In this document: in pieces, positions 34,558 to 45,336 of the stretch | Layout of the letters: each line of letters begins with the position of its first letter | How positions within the stretch are numbered: the stretch's first letter is position 1 | Assembly: GCA_902806575.1 (NCBI GenBank) | Contig: CADCXD010000018.1 | Coordinates: 2,852,001-2,916,000, forward strand | Direction: 5' to 3' | Source of the DNA: Jackrogersella multiformis | Taxonomy: Eukaryota; Ascomycota; Sordariomycetes; Xylariales; Hypoxylaceae | DNA length: 64,000 nucleotides | Translations under genes and position numbers: made by a program | Notes under the pieces: model-generated | The model's database searches: none | The model's input: the letters and a program-made list of their open reading frames with translations, nothing else | What the model was told of the DNA's origin: nothing

Positions 34558-35083
34558 ATGACGTCTCAGGCAGACTACAAGGACAGACAGTTCTTAGCCG
34601 TCATTGGCGACGAGGTGCGCGCAGCCGCAGCATAGCCAGACAATCCACCCAGAATATTAACATGTAGAAATAATTAGGACTCGGTTACGGGCCTGTTATT
34701 AGCAGGAATAGGTGTAAGCCTCCAAGTCTAGTAGTTTTTATGTTTAATGAAAACCTACCCGTCAAACTCTGAGTCGGACATATATTGACGAGAACGATAC
34801 TCAGCACGTCACGAACCCGCCGGACTCGCAGAAGAACTTCCTAGTCGTCGACAACAAGACGGAAACATCGGTCATCGAGGCCGCCTTCGATTCGTTTACT
34901 ACACAGCGCAAGGACATCGGGATCATATTGATCAACCAGCATATCGCCGACAAGATCAGGTATCGAATCGACACCTACACATCCGCCTTCCCTACCGTAC
35001 TCGAGATCCCTAGCAAAGAACATCCTTATGATCCCGAGAAGGATAGCGTGCTGAGAAGAGTGAGGCGTCTGTTTGGAGAATAG
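34558..35083 (+). CDS. vma7: V-type proton ATPase subunit F
   Basis: Three exons: 34558-34614, 34678-34713 and 34805-35083, giving 123 residues, the normal length for subunit F. Sequence blocks are YKDRQFLAVIGDE, DSVTGLLLAGIG, HVTNPPDSQKNFLVVDNKT, FDSFTTQRKDIGIILINQ, HIADKIRYRIDTYTSAFP and the C-terminal DSVLRRVRRLFGE. The second donor was placed after GGT (GTAAGC) and the acceptor at 34804 so that GIG joins HVTNPP, as in relatives. Family knowledge: subunit F belongs to the central rotor stalk with subunit D and couples ATP hydrolysis in V1 to proton pumping into vacuoles and Golgi-derived compartments. Confidence 0.95.
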
Positions 35084-35516
35084 AGGCGTTATCCAGAACT
35101 TTCATACAACTACTGTTACGAGTCGGTGACAAGGACGGGATTGTGTTATATCCGCCATTCTCAAGCATTAGACGTTTCATGGTTTGCAAGGCAGCAGATG
35201 TCTTGGGGCAGGATTCAAAGACTCGAAATTCCCTTATAGAGTATCATTGTGTATGCGCGACTAATGCTAAACTCATGTGATTACGTGCCTTCATCGACAT
35301 GCGGTATCAAAGGAAATGTCGAATCAGAGTCGCGGGAACAGAAATCAACCTGTGATGCCCCAGAGTTCGTACAGATACAGATAGATATAGGAAATATGCT
35401 CTCACGTCCGTCAAAAGAGTGCCATGCAATGCGTAGTAATCATCAAACCAGGTTAAAATTCAACCATTCTCTCTAATATGGCGATGCCAGTTTCGTGTCG
35501 CTTGCCTAGAAACCAT
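35084..35516. other. convergent intergenic region between VMA7 and the NPC2-like gene
   Basis: Both neighbours end here. Only a chance 75-codon frame (35249-35476) is present; nothing else was recognised. Confidence 0.5.
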
Positions 35517-36195
35517 CTACAGCTCGCTCGACACGTCCGACTTGCCGCCGAACTTCACCGTAGCCTGCAGGCAGGTGATGGGGGTTGAGCCGTCAGCGTT
35601 GATAACCTCGGCGTAGACGTTGTACGTTCCCTATACCATTTATTAATACTAACTCTCAACGAATCATTTCCGTATCAGCAGAACGTACAGGAGGGACCTC
35701 CTTGGGTATCTCAACAGACTTGGTAATGGATAAGACACCTTTCTCGATAGGACACTCGAGATCGACATTCGCAATTTGATCGCAAAGATCGGCCGTGGTG
35801 CTAATGAGGCGGATCAGACCATACTTGACGACGAGATTGACGGTCGCGCCCTTCGTGATAGGCTCGAATACGGTTCCCGTAGCCCGGATGACTAACTCGG
35901 AGCCACTACACATAGTATTCATCAGTTAGAAGATACAACCCATTTTGGCTGTGACTCTTTCATCTCTTGCGAGTTGATAAGATCAAACGTACGTCTCAGG
36001 CGGGTTTGGTAGCAAATCGACACTCTCGATCTTCACAGTGTCGTCGCTGTGATCTGTATCGCAGAACTCGAGAGGAGATTCGCCAGGAACCTTCTGTACG
36101 TCCTTGATGATGACATCTTGAGAGCCACCGAACCAGCCTCCAGCCGAAGCTACGCTAGCGGACAAAGCAGCTACGCAGGCAGTAGAGAATCTCAT
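35517..36195 (-). CDS. NPC2/ML-domain lipid-transfer protein (PG/PI transfer protein)
   Basis: Three exons on the minus strand, 36195-35993, 35905-35689 and 35630-35517, give 177 residues. Residues 1 to about 18 (MRFSTACVAALSASVASA) form a signal peptide. The mature part carries LEFCDTDHSDDTVKIESV, ELVIRATGTVFEPI, KYGLIRLISTTADLC, ECPIEKGVLSITKSVEIP, and a final exon with TYNVYAEVINADGSTPITC. Cysteines at FCDTD, ADLCDQ, LECP and ITCLQ fit the disulfides of the ML fold. Family knowledge: fungal NPC2-type proteins bind sterols or phosphatidylglycerol/phosphatidylinositol in the vacuole lumen and pass sterol on. Length and intron positions are consistent with a complete gene. Confidence 0.92.
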
Positions 36196-36792
36196 TGCGA
36201 TTCAGAATAATGATTATCCCCTAAATTCGAATGAACGAGTATCAAGTTTCACTTAACTGAGCGAAGAATATATCGTGGTTTCGTTTGGGGTTGTACTTGT
36301 GGAAGTTGAACTGCTCAATAGAATGAATGAGGATATGGGGAAAGACGAACAAAACAGTGGAGCGATAGAGCTTAGGAGTAGGTACCTAGATATACGCAAG
36401 GTTGGGGTGGGACGTCATGAGACAAGCAGCCACGATTCTGATTGGCGAAATTGCCCCAGCCTTGGCTTTACCTGAGAGTTTTGCTTACGTAAACCAGGTA
36501 GTTTGACCAATTAGGCAGTTGCAACTTTTCACGAGCTCACCCTTTGTTTGCATTTACAGCTACAATTGCATTCCGCAGAATAAGAAAAGAATATGAATTT
36601 ATACCGCTTAACAGAATATAGTGTAGAATCCTAGAAATCAAAATTGAGAATTCACAATAGTTGGTTTTCGTTATTAGCATTGATTATTAATTTGACATAA
36701 GTCATAGCAACAAGTGCCTCCTCCTCAGACGGGTATAATAGATATCAGTATTTCCACCACCGATGCCCCTGATCATTCCTCAGATACCGATA
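36196..36792. other. intergenic region upstream of the NPC2-like gene
   Basis: Holds the NPC2-like promoter and the 3' side of the CSC1-like gene. It is AT-rich from about 36560 to 36720. No gene was recognised. Confidence 0.5.
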
Positions 36793-39593
36793 CTAATAGT
36801 ATATCTTCTCTTCCCAAACAGGTGGGCGCACAGTCTCCGTGTCCCATTCCAGTTTGTTCTTGTCACTCAATATGCAACCTTCGTCGGTAATCGGGATCAC
36901 CTTGCCAGTATCTCGGACCTCCTGTTTCGAGATACCCATAGAATCCTCGGGAATCCACAGCAGCGGTGGCCCGCTGCTAACTGAGGGAGGGAGGTATGCA
37001 TTACGCTCGATTTCGTCTGTATATAGATTATTCGTATCAATCGATTCATGAGGTACAAGCTTGCGCATCGTCTCATAATCGCAGTACTGCCACGGCTTCA
37101 AGAACTTGGACAGAAATCCTGGCTTCTTCCCGGTGGTGGCAGTATCAGCGGATGACACCTTATCGTCTGAGATGCCGTCCTGATGACCATCCCGGGTAGT
37201 GGGGCTCTCCAGGTGCATCTCCTTGGAATCTGTCGCAGACCCTAGGGTTCTAGGTAGATTGTAAAGTAGAGGGTCGATGGCACTGTTGATGGTTAAGTGG
37301 AATAGAACAGTGAAAATAAGGAACACTATCATGAGAACCAAGGGACCGATGGCTACGGAAGTGGCGAAAATTCCAATCATGCACAGCTCAGATATATAGA
37401 TTCCGGAAAACAGTTGTTTCAAGGCTCGGGGGTAGATTAAGCCTCGAGTATCGATAGCAGAATCCGTGACGAAGAAGATGTTGTACCTCCATGCGAGGTA
37501 AAATAGCGAAAGACCGATGGTAGCGAAACCAAGCATGAGCGGTGCAATAGCAGCATACGTGATACCTAGTTAGGTTGTTAATATAAAACATGTAGGATTA
37601 GACCTGCTTGAAGAAACTTACTAATCACGGCAATGTTGGTATATACCGGTAGCACGCTACCCCAGGATATAGCGCTGAGGTTTGCCCACTTCGTATAGAG
37701 AGCACGCGGCGTGCCGGACAGGAACTTGTACATGATCGTGAAGATGATAAATCCAACGACCTGGGAGACTAGACTCGAGGCAACACCTAGGCCTTGCACA
37801 ATGAAGTAGGATATGTAAAAATTGGAAGATTTGGGGAGATTCTCCGACAGTATGCTTGTGACTGATCCAGGGTTCTGGGCGATTTGGGCTCCGACAGCCG
37901 ATGCGGACGAGGCCATTGTTGTCACCAAAAAGACCTGGATAAGCTGGAAAGCGAAGTATGCGTTCTGGGTAAATAGCTCGACTCGCGATAAAGAAGGCTC
38001 GCCTGAGAGTTTGGCGCAGACTAATCACAATGTTAGTTACCTCTAGAGAAGTGAATAGTCCAGGAACGCAAAACTTACGTCTCATGATAATGGGGACAAG
38101 TGACATGAGGATCGAGAGGGCAACACTAGGTAGCAACCCCTGTATGAGCCCCAAAACAACGGAGGGGATTGACGTGATCCAACTGAGAAAAGAGATGCTC
38201 GAAAGGTAGCCAACATTCGAAATAACACCAACGACAGCGACGGGGATGGCCCAAAAGATAATCAGAGCGCTAATAAAGCCGAGTACAGCGAATCTACGAA
38301 CGATTCTTTGCCACCAAGACACTTTCAACGCACTCCAAACGACTTCACCGGGCGTCACGCCGATGTACTTAGGTGACATTCGCAGAGCCTGATGGTGTGC
38401 CAAGACTTGGTAAGCGGACTCGGCATCAGCCTGACGGTAGAATTCGACAAAGACACTAGGAATTTTCTTGTAATTTCCGGTGCGGTATTCATTTTGGGCG
38501 GTTTCAACAGCTGGGATGATGCGCCCCAGTTCTGTTCGGCACCAGTTGATAGTATCGACCTTCTTACCAACGAGTCCAAGGAGTCCAAGTCGATGGGTTG
38601 GCCGCTTCTTGTCAGGGACCCAGCGCGCAGCTATGCTGCCCGATTCAGCATCCGCAGGAGCCTCAGCCGTTTCGTTAGAGCCACCTTTGTTTTTCTTCAG
38701 GGCCTTCAGGCGATTTTTGTTGGCAAGCTTTATCAGGTTGACTTCGGCCTTCTCCAGCTTCATAGCTACCTTATCGCGTTCTTTAACAAGCTCATCGAGC
38801 TTTTCTGTATCTCCGGCAATCCAGACATGCTTGACCGAATCGCCAAAGACTTTTCGTAGTCTGGCCTCGTCAAGGTACTCTGTGGGGACGGAGACGAAGA
38901 GCACAGTTCGAGATGAGATCCGGTTTGCGTAGAAAGGCGAAAGCAGGAATGCCTGTCGCAAATTGACATAGAAGATGGATTCGCGCAAGATCATATACAT
39001 AACAAACCCATAGAAGATCCAGGCCATGAAGGTGTGTGCATAATAGCGGCTTGCTTCCGTGTCCTTATTGATGTGAGAATAGGAGAGTATATCTACCTGC
39101 TCCGAACTACCGCTTCCCGTCGCATTCACGGGGAAGAGCACCGGCCAGAGTATACAACAGCCCGCAAAGCAAATGACGATTGTGATGCGTAAGAATCGTA
39201 GGAAGAGATAGGCATCTAAGGACTGATGCTGTAAAGAATGGACGTCTGGAATTCTCCAAAACGGGCCAATCCAGTTGAAAAAGCCATTTGGAAGAGCCGG
39301 TGATCGTTCACTAGATAATATAAAGTAAGCAGCCGAATCAATTGCAAACCCAAGATAACTTGAAAAGTATTGCCAACCCACCTCGGACGGAGACTTCCTA
39401 GATAAGTTCGCGGGGCGTAGTAACGTCTCTGGCTCTTTCGTAGGACTAAGAAGATGGCGAAATAGATACCAGCTACCAAAGCAACAGGCGCCAGAGTAAG
39501 GTAAAGAGCTGTTGCATTTTGTCAGCGAGTCGTAATATCGAGATGAGATTGGTTGGGAATCATACAAGCAGCCGAAGCTGGCGAGTCGCTCAT
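36793..39593 (-). CDS. CSC1/TMEM63-type osmosensitive cation channel (RSN1/DUF221)
   Basis: Five exons on the minus strand, 39593-39566, 39508-39382, 39310-38079, 38020-37622 and 37565-36793, give 852 residues. The N-terminus starts MSDSPASAASLYLTLAPVAL and continues with the first membrane helix and RKSQRRYYAPRTYLGSLRP. Next come NGFFNWIGPFWRIPDV and HQSLDAYLFLRFLR, a cytosolic domain (about residues 185-350, RTVLFVSVPTEYLDEARLR and FVEFYRQADAESAY), then the RSN1_7TM block (about 360-640) and an acidic tail. Family knowledge: CSC1/OSCA/TMEM63 proteins are mechanically or osmotically gated cation channels of plasma and internal membranes. The start is supported because the 28-base first exon splices in phase to the conserved first helix. 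Confidence 0.92.
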
Positions 39594-42410
39594 CTTGACT
39601 TTTGGCGATTCCTATGCTCGATATGAGGATGGTCCCAGCCAATGAAAAAGATATCGCCAATTGAGCTCTGAATAGAATTGGAAGAGGGATTCGAATTGGT
39701 AAAAATCCAATTGACGACACCGAAGATGATTTTCACAAGTGAGAGCGGTGCGGTGCGTGGAGTAATAAGAGGATACCAATAGAAAGCCAATTTTACACGA
39801 GACGTACTAGGTATGTAGGCGGCTACGTGTAAATCGACGAAAGGGGAAACTACCAACCCCGGATGACGGTTAGCGATCGTCGTCCCGTAGATCTGGGATA
39901 TAGATAGGTATTAGGTATAAAACCAACACCGAACCCAGAGAGAAATGATTTGGGTTTTTGGTATAAAGAGAGGAATGAGGACTGAAGTGGATTGTAGTAT
40001 TTGATCTGAGCTTCGTAGAAACTTCGTCTAGATCTCGCACTTGTGGCTTGTCTGAAGTTTCCTGGATTTCAAGAAATACAGGATTTTAGAAAAATATCCC
40101 CCCTGCTGCTCTGCAAATAATCTCTTCTCAAGCTTCCAAGGTTCTGACAGGGCAAGGATTAGTTACAAGGTAGGCTGCAATGGCGTGGGGACTGGGGAGG
40201 CAATGACGGTGATCGTACATACCCTGTCAAGCTGACCCACGCCTTACTCGTTCACTCGTCCTCCTCGTCCTTGGAACTGTCTAATTTCCTTTTTGACTTT
40301 ACTAACCTTTTAGTCTTTCCCTTCAACGGCAACGGATCCTCCCCGCTAAGTTTTAAGCATCGGCTGATGTTTGAAAAATTGAATAAAAACTGAATTTAGC
40401 TTTAGCTTCGATGGGGAAAAGGAAAATCTAGATCTCTAGCTGAAGGGATATATGGATACCTATATGGACATCTGGGATATACCTGAGATTGTGAGGTGCT
40501 GGCTACCTAGCCTAGGTACATATAGGTAGCATACCCACATGCACCTGCTATCTACATGTATTAGATATCTACCCAGGTAGGTAGGTATGTCCAACTACAA
40601 GATTGTGTATGACCTCAGCTTTGTGTAAAGATGGAGTTACCTCATAATTTCTAAACAAGTAGTACAAAGCTCCCAACACATATTTTTATTTTTATTTTCA
40701 TTTTCATTTTTGCAAGTTTCCAAGGTTGGCTTGCAGATTACTGCGTGGCAGAAGCAGGCATCGGAGAGACGAAAACAGCAGGATATAAAAGCTCCAGGAT
40801 CCATACCTACCTAGGTAGATATCCGCTTACAAGAGAATTATCATCTCGGCTGTTTTGTTCATTAGTTCGCTCAGATGGATCAATGACATCAGACTATCGA
40901 TACGTCAATTCCAGACTATTTAGAGTCCAAAATAATAGACATGACAAGCAATCGCGGACCATTCCATTCTTAGAGATAAGAACCTAGCGATATATACTTA
41001 GATACCTAGACTAGTAGGTACCTACCTAGGGTAGGTAATGCATGAACCCGCTTGCGGACGGGCACCTGCGCGGCAGTACCTACCAAGAGCTACCCCCTTG
41101 TACCACTATATGCACTACCTCTTACCAGGTATACAAGCTACCTCAGGTAAACTACCTAGACACACACAAAAAACATCATACGTTATGCCTCCGACGAACG
41201 TTAGGCCTCCGATGAACATTGTCATTGTCGTTGTTGTCTTACCACAAAATGTGCGAGTGTGTCACAACTCTACACTACATAGCTCTCCATACTACATAGC
41301 TCTACATACGCTAGTTTTGCCCTTAGCCTTTTTACATCTACCTATGAGGTAGGTATCTCAAATTGGGTAGATTCCTACGTTAGTACGTTTCCTATGTATG
41401 GCGTTGCCCAATGTACAAATCAGCTCTCGTCGTAATGCAGTACACGTCGTCAAGCTTCCTTCATTAAGCCATGCAGATGCACTGGCCGGCCTAGTCAAGT
41501 TTCATCGCCCTTTACACTACCTAATGCATTCTCCCATATCATGTTAATGGTCAACTGAAGTAACCATAGTATATGGCTGATGAGATAGATGCATTAGGTA
41601 ATTCTTCGAGACATGGACATTACATTATGTAATCTCGATGATTGTTATCAAGATTCTGCAGCAGATTTGCTTCATTCCAACGCGACGCCGAGTCCAGCTG
41701 TTTTTAGAATCTCACGATAAGCTAACCCGAAAGCATCCTTTGTCGCCATGCAGTGAGACTGCCAAGCTATGTAACCTACTACCGGGTACGTAACCTACCT
41801 CACAGGAGTAGGAGGTACCGGTAGGTATAGTCATCCCACCCCTATTCTGGAGACAGCCGAATCCGGATAGACAAGTGCCTAGGTAGGTAGGCAGAAAGCT
41901 TCAAGTTGCACTTATCACTCTTCAGGAATGTCAATTTTAGACTACAGAATCAGAAGAAGGTCTATTAGTATTATTTTTAAAATATCGACTCGAAAAGGTT
42001 TGTATGAAGTAGAGTTACTGGCTTTAGAGCTCTCCTTACTATGTTTCTATGATGGTCGATAACTATCTACAGCAAGCCTTTCTCTTTGAGTTATTAGATA
42101 TCCTAGAACCCGCTTTCAAAGAAATCTATACCTACCTGGGTATTCATTATGCCGTTTTCATTGTTTGGTAAGATTTTGAACTGCTATTTCCCACTGGAAT
42201 GCTGTATCGTTCAATGCATTGTCTCGACATTCCGGTGATAGGGACGGTTTTCTTTCTCCCATATGATGCCTCATCAAGAATGGCCCTCATGATTGTCTTC
42301 CCTTTTCTTCGTCCGCCCACTACCCTCCTCAGGAGATATTTACATCGCCAGAAGTGCTACTACATTTATCCTACCTACTAAGAGGTGCGCCGAGCAAAAC
42401 CGTCGTCAAA
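39594..42410. other. 2.8-kb intergenic region without recognisable genes
   Basis: Contains the CSC1-like promoter on its left and the 42411 gene promoter on its right. A T-rich microsatellite (about 40681-40712, repeats of ATTTTT and ATTTTC) and palindromes (about 40502, 40568-40588, 41010-41036, 41876-41890) are present. Frames of 80-104 codons at 40745 and 41038 show no domain. Confidence 0.5.
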
Positions 42411-44120
42411 ATGACTAACGAGGAAGTGAGAGATGTCTACGATAACATGGAGGGCTACGTCGCGCCCACCCATTGGTCGACGCCATATTTCTCTAATCAT
42501 CATCACGAAAACCCAACGGATATGAAAATGATGGGGCATGTCAACTGCAGCTACCTGTCCACTGCTGGCCGGCCGCCGACTTTAGAAGTCCTAAAGCAGC
42601 ATGCCCAATCTTTGACATATTTGATATCAACCATTGTGCCAAATACCACAAGCGCTGAGATTGACAACGAAAACATCCCGCACTCAGAACGCACCGGGAA
42701 CCCGTTCGAACGGCACGACGCTTACGACTGGTTGAACAATTTACAGGAACCCTACGATAATCTCGACGGGGCGCACCGAAAACCGCTGAACAGTTTGGTA
42801 AACCTAATAAAAAATTTTAGCGACGAAAAGGGCGTGGAATTTCACTGCCCGTTGACGGAGGTCACCTTCAAATTGATTGAACAGTCCCCGTTGGAGCCGG
42901 TCCGGCCATTTCAAACTCATATGACGTTGCTCATGCACGCCAACGAGTGCCTCGAGAGACTCGACCACGAGTACTCGGCCTTGGGTGGGTTGCTCGCGAT
43001 CATTCCTACCGACGAAGAGGGGGTGTCCGAGAATCCGGATCTGCCTAGGGCAAAGCAGACACTGGTCGGACAGTGGCTCTTATACACGCAGCACCTTATA
43101 GGTCGAATGCATGAGCTTGAGATCGCGTACGCTAACTCGTTGGATCTCCTTGCGAACGAGGCCATCGTTCCGGCGCAGCACATGAGCGCGCATGGTCCCG
43201 ACGGACGGTCCGGCAGAGAAATTGTATTCCCGCAAGACCGATGGGTACTTGCTAATGCCGGCGAAGATGTTTTGAGTTTCATCCATCAGCTGCTCGACAA
43301 AAAGGAGGCATGGTCGAATAGCCAAGATCGCGAGTGGCTGAAGCAGGACGTAGTTGGTGAGCCGCTACGGCGCCGCAATCCACCGAGTAGCAACCTCGAG
43401 GATCAGGATCTTCTCCGAGGCATCGCCCACGTCGACCTCTCAACCAGGTTTTACCGATTGAAAGGCAGCGGCCACGGCCCCATCTTCGTACTTCCGGCTT
43501 TCTCGGACCGTCCGGGCACGGAGCACACCAAAACGATGGAGAACCGGCCAACCGTGATTACATTGCCAGCGCCATCAGCCCCAGACCAAACGTCAGCTTG
43601 GGATAGGAGACGCAAGGATCTAGAAGATAGCAGTTCGAAACAGAACATCGAGCTTACAGACCTGCGTAAGAATATCGCCAACCTTCAGATCATGAACACG
43701 GCGCAGGAAGAGGAACTAAAGCGAGTACAACTCCTCAACAAAATGTACGAGGTCAACCAGGGCCAGAGCGCAGTCAGGATCGGGGAGAGGTTAGCGGCGG
43801 CCGAAAAAGAAAGGGACGCCACCCGAGTCCAGTTCGAGAACAACGCGATCGAGCTGAACAAACTCAAGGGCGAGGTAGCGCAGTACAGGTTAGCAAAGAA
43901 ACAAGAGCAATTCCCGGCTCCCCCGAACGTCGAACAATCAGGAGAAAAATACACTCTGAACGAAGCTATGCTCCGACAATATGAGAGTCGGTCGGCAGTG
44001 GTACTCGCGGCGAAGCCGAATATCGAAAAGTGCAGAAATCTGATCAACGACCTTGCGGAGCAGGGACGCCTGGATGCAGCAGACTTCGGTTGGGCGGAGC
44101 TGATTGCTGCATGCCCTTGA
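42411..44120 (+). CDS. unrecognised protein with C-terminal coiled coil
   Basis: Intronless frame of 569 residues from MTNEEVRDVYDNMEGYV at 42411; an in-frame ATG 19 codons earlier (42354) has a less plausible leader. The first about 300 residues are mixed polar and hydrophobic, probably folded and helical (for example THMTLLMHANECLERLDHEY and VGQWLLYTQHLIGRMHELE). Residues about 403-500 form a coiled coil rich in Glu, Lys and Leu (IELTDLRKNIANLQIMNTAQ and IGERLAAAEKERDATRVQ). There is no signal peptide or membrane segment. I do not recognise the family. The continuous frame, normal codon use and absence of stops support a real gene. Confidence 0.68.
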   Translation: MTNEEVRDVYDNMEGYVAPTHWSTPYFSNHHHENPTDMKMMGHVNCSYLSTAGRPPTLEVLKQHAQSLTYLISTIVPNTTSAEIDNENIPHSERTGNPFERHDAYDWLNNLQEPYDNLDGAHRKPLNSLVNLIKNFSDEKGVEFHCPLTEVTFKLIEQSPLEPVRPFQTHMTLLMHANECLERLDHEYSALGGLLAIIPTDEEGVSENPDLPRAKQTLVGQWLLYTQHLIGRMHELEIAYANSLDLLANEAIVPAQHMSAHGPDGRSGREIVFPQDRWVLANAGEDVLSFIHQLLDKKEAWSNSQDREWLKQDVVGEPLRRRNPPSSNLEDQDLLRGIAHVDLSTRFYRLKGSGHGPIFVLPAFSDRPGTEHTKTMENRPTVITLPAPSAPDQTSAWDRRRKDLEDSSSKQNIELTDLRKNIANLQIMNTAQEEELKRVQLLNKMYEVNQGQSAVRIGERLAAAEKERDATRVQFENNAIELNKLKGEVAQYRLAKKQEQFPAPPNVEQSGEKYTLNEAMLRQYESRSAVVLAAKPNIEKCRNLINDLAEQGRLDAADFGWAELIAACP

Positions 44121-45336
44121 GTTTAAATGACGGGATAAGGAGATGGAGAAGAGCAGAAGAATGGTTATGGGGAAATATTTGTTGTAAGGTCAGGGGTATG
44201 GACGCATTGTCCCATCCAGTGTTTCTAGATTCATAAGTATTAAGTAGGGGCGTAGTCGTGTTTCGGTCGAGCAGTAATTTTATTATTATATTGTTATCAT
44301 GGTGACAACTCGTGTGTAAAAGTGCGTTGCGGTGCGTTGTGGATAGCCAAGTATAGTGATGTGACGAGATATACGTAGTATTACATAGTACCTTAGGTAC
44401 CTTACCTAGGTAGGTAGAGGTAATATTTGTTTGATTGGCTAGCTCTACTAGCTCCAGGGGGGCCGAGAGATGCATTGTGGACTTAAAATACATAATAATG
44501 AATTACGTGCATATGCATACGACATATGACTTACCGGAACTTACCGTTATATTGAGAACTATTGAATCCGTTGCCCTGACAACAGATCTCTCGTGCCCCT
44601 CCAAACACACAATATTCCCACCTCTGCCTTAGCTGGTTCCGTGCTTTGGGAAGAGGGAAGAGGGAAGGGAAGAGAGAAGGAAGTTTCAAGATAAGAGAAA
44701 GAAAAAACCAATGTGAAAATCTCTACCTAGAATGAGTCTCACTGAATACCTAGGTACTGAATAACTATTCGAGGTATTTGTATTTCGCCTAATTTTACAA
44801 TTGCGACTCTCCCATGGTTTACTACCGATAACGCGATACTATTTCTTGGCCCCCAAACGTCAGCAATTTGTTTGTATCACAAAAGCTGACGACACTTGCT
44901 CTGGGGAAGCCCCCGCCATACCGCCATATCCCGTATCCATATCTGTATCCATATCCATATCCATATCCATACCTATCCTTACCTACCTGGATAGGTATCT
45001 TTAACCACTGTCTCTTTTTTCCCCAGGCCAAATAACAAGACCTCACGTTGCTCCGTGCCCTTCACCTGAACCCTGCCGCTTGAGACAACTCATCATTCAC
45101 CTACCGGTCCCCCGCCCAAGTTGTCTCATCGCGATACTTACATAGCTCTGGCTTATATCGATAGGGATAGGGTATAAACTGACAGGACGAAAATAAGTCC
45201 TGCGGGGTTCGTATTATATTCGTCAACAACCTGTATCCTTCCAATTCGCTGCTCGGAGGATCTTGCATTGCATACACGTTAATCAAGGGAGATAAATATT
45301 AGACGATGCTTCCTCTCACAGGCTTGAGCTAGAGCG
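44121..45336. other. intergenic region upstream of the kelch protein gene
   Basis: Contains palindromes at 44388-44415 and about 44747, a purine-rich run (44648-44706), and a hexanucleotide repeat at 44933-44972. No gene was recognised. Confidence 0.5.
44933..44972. repeat. ATCCAT hexanucleotide microsatellite
   Basis: About six copies of ATCCAT, one of them altered to ATCTGT, run in tandem upstream of the kelch protein gene. Confidence 0.85.

Noticed and set aside
37657..39720. 687-codon unspliced reading of the CSC1-like gene
   Set aside because: It runs through introns; the spliced model restores the conserved blocks RRYYAPRTYLGSLRP and RRLCAKLSGEPSLSRVELF.
41038..41352. 104-codon frame in the 39.6-42.4 kb spacer
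   Set aside because: Composition is unlike the coding genes here and it overlaps palindromic words; no domain.
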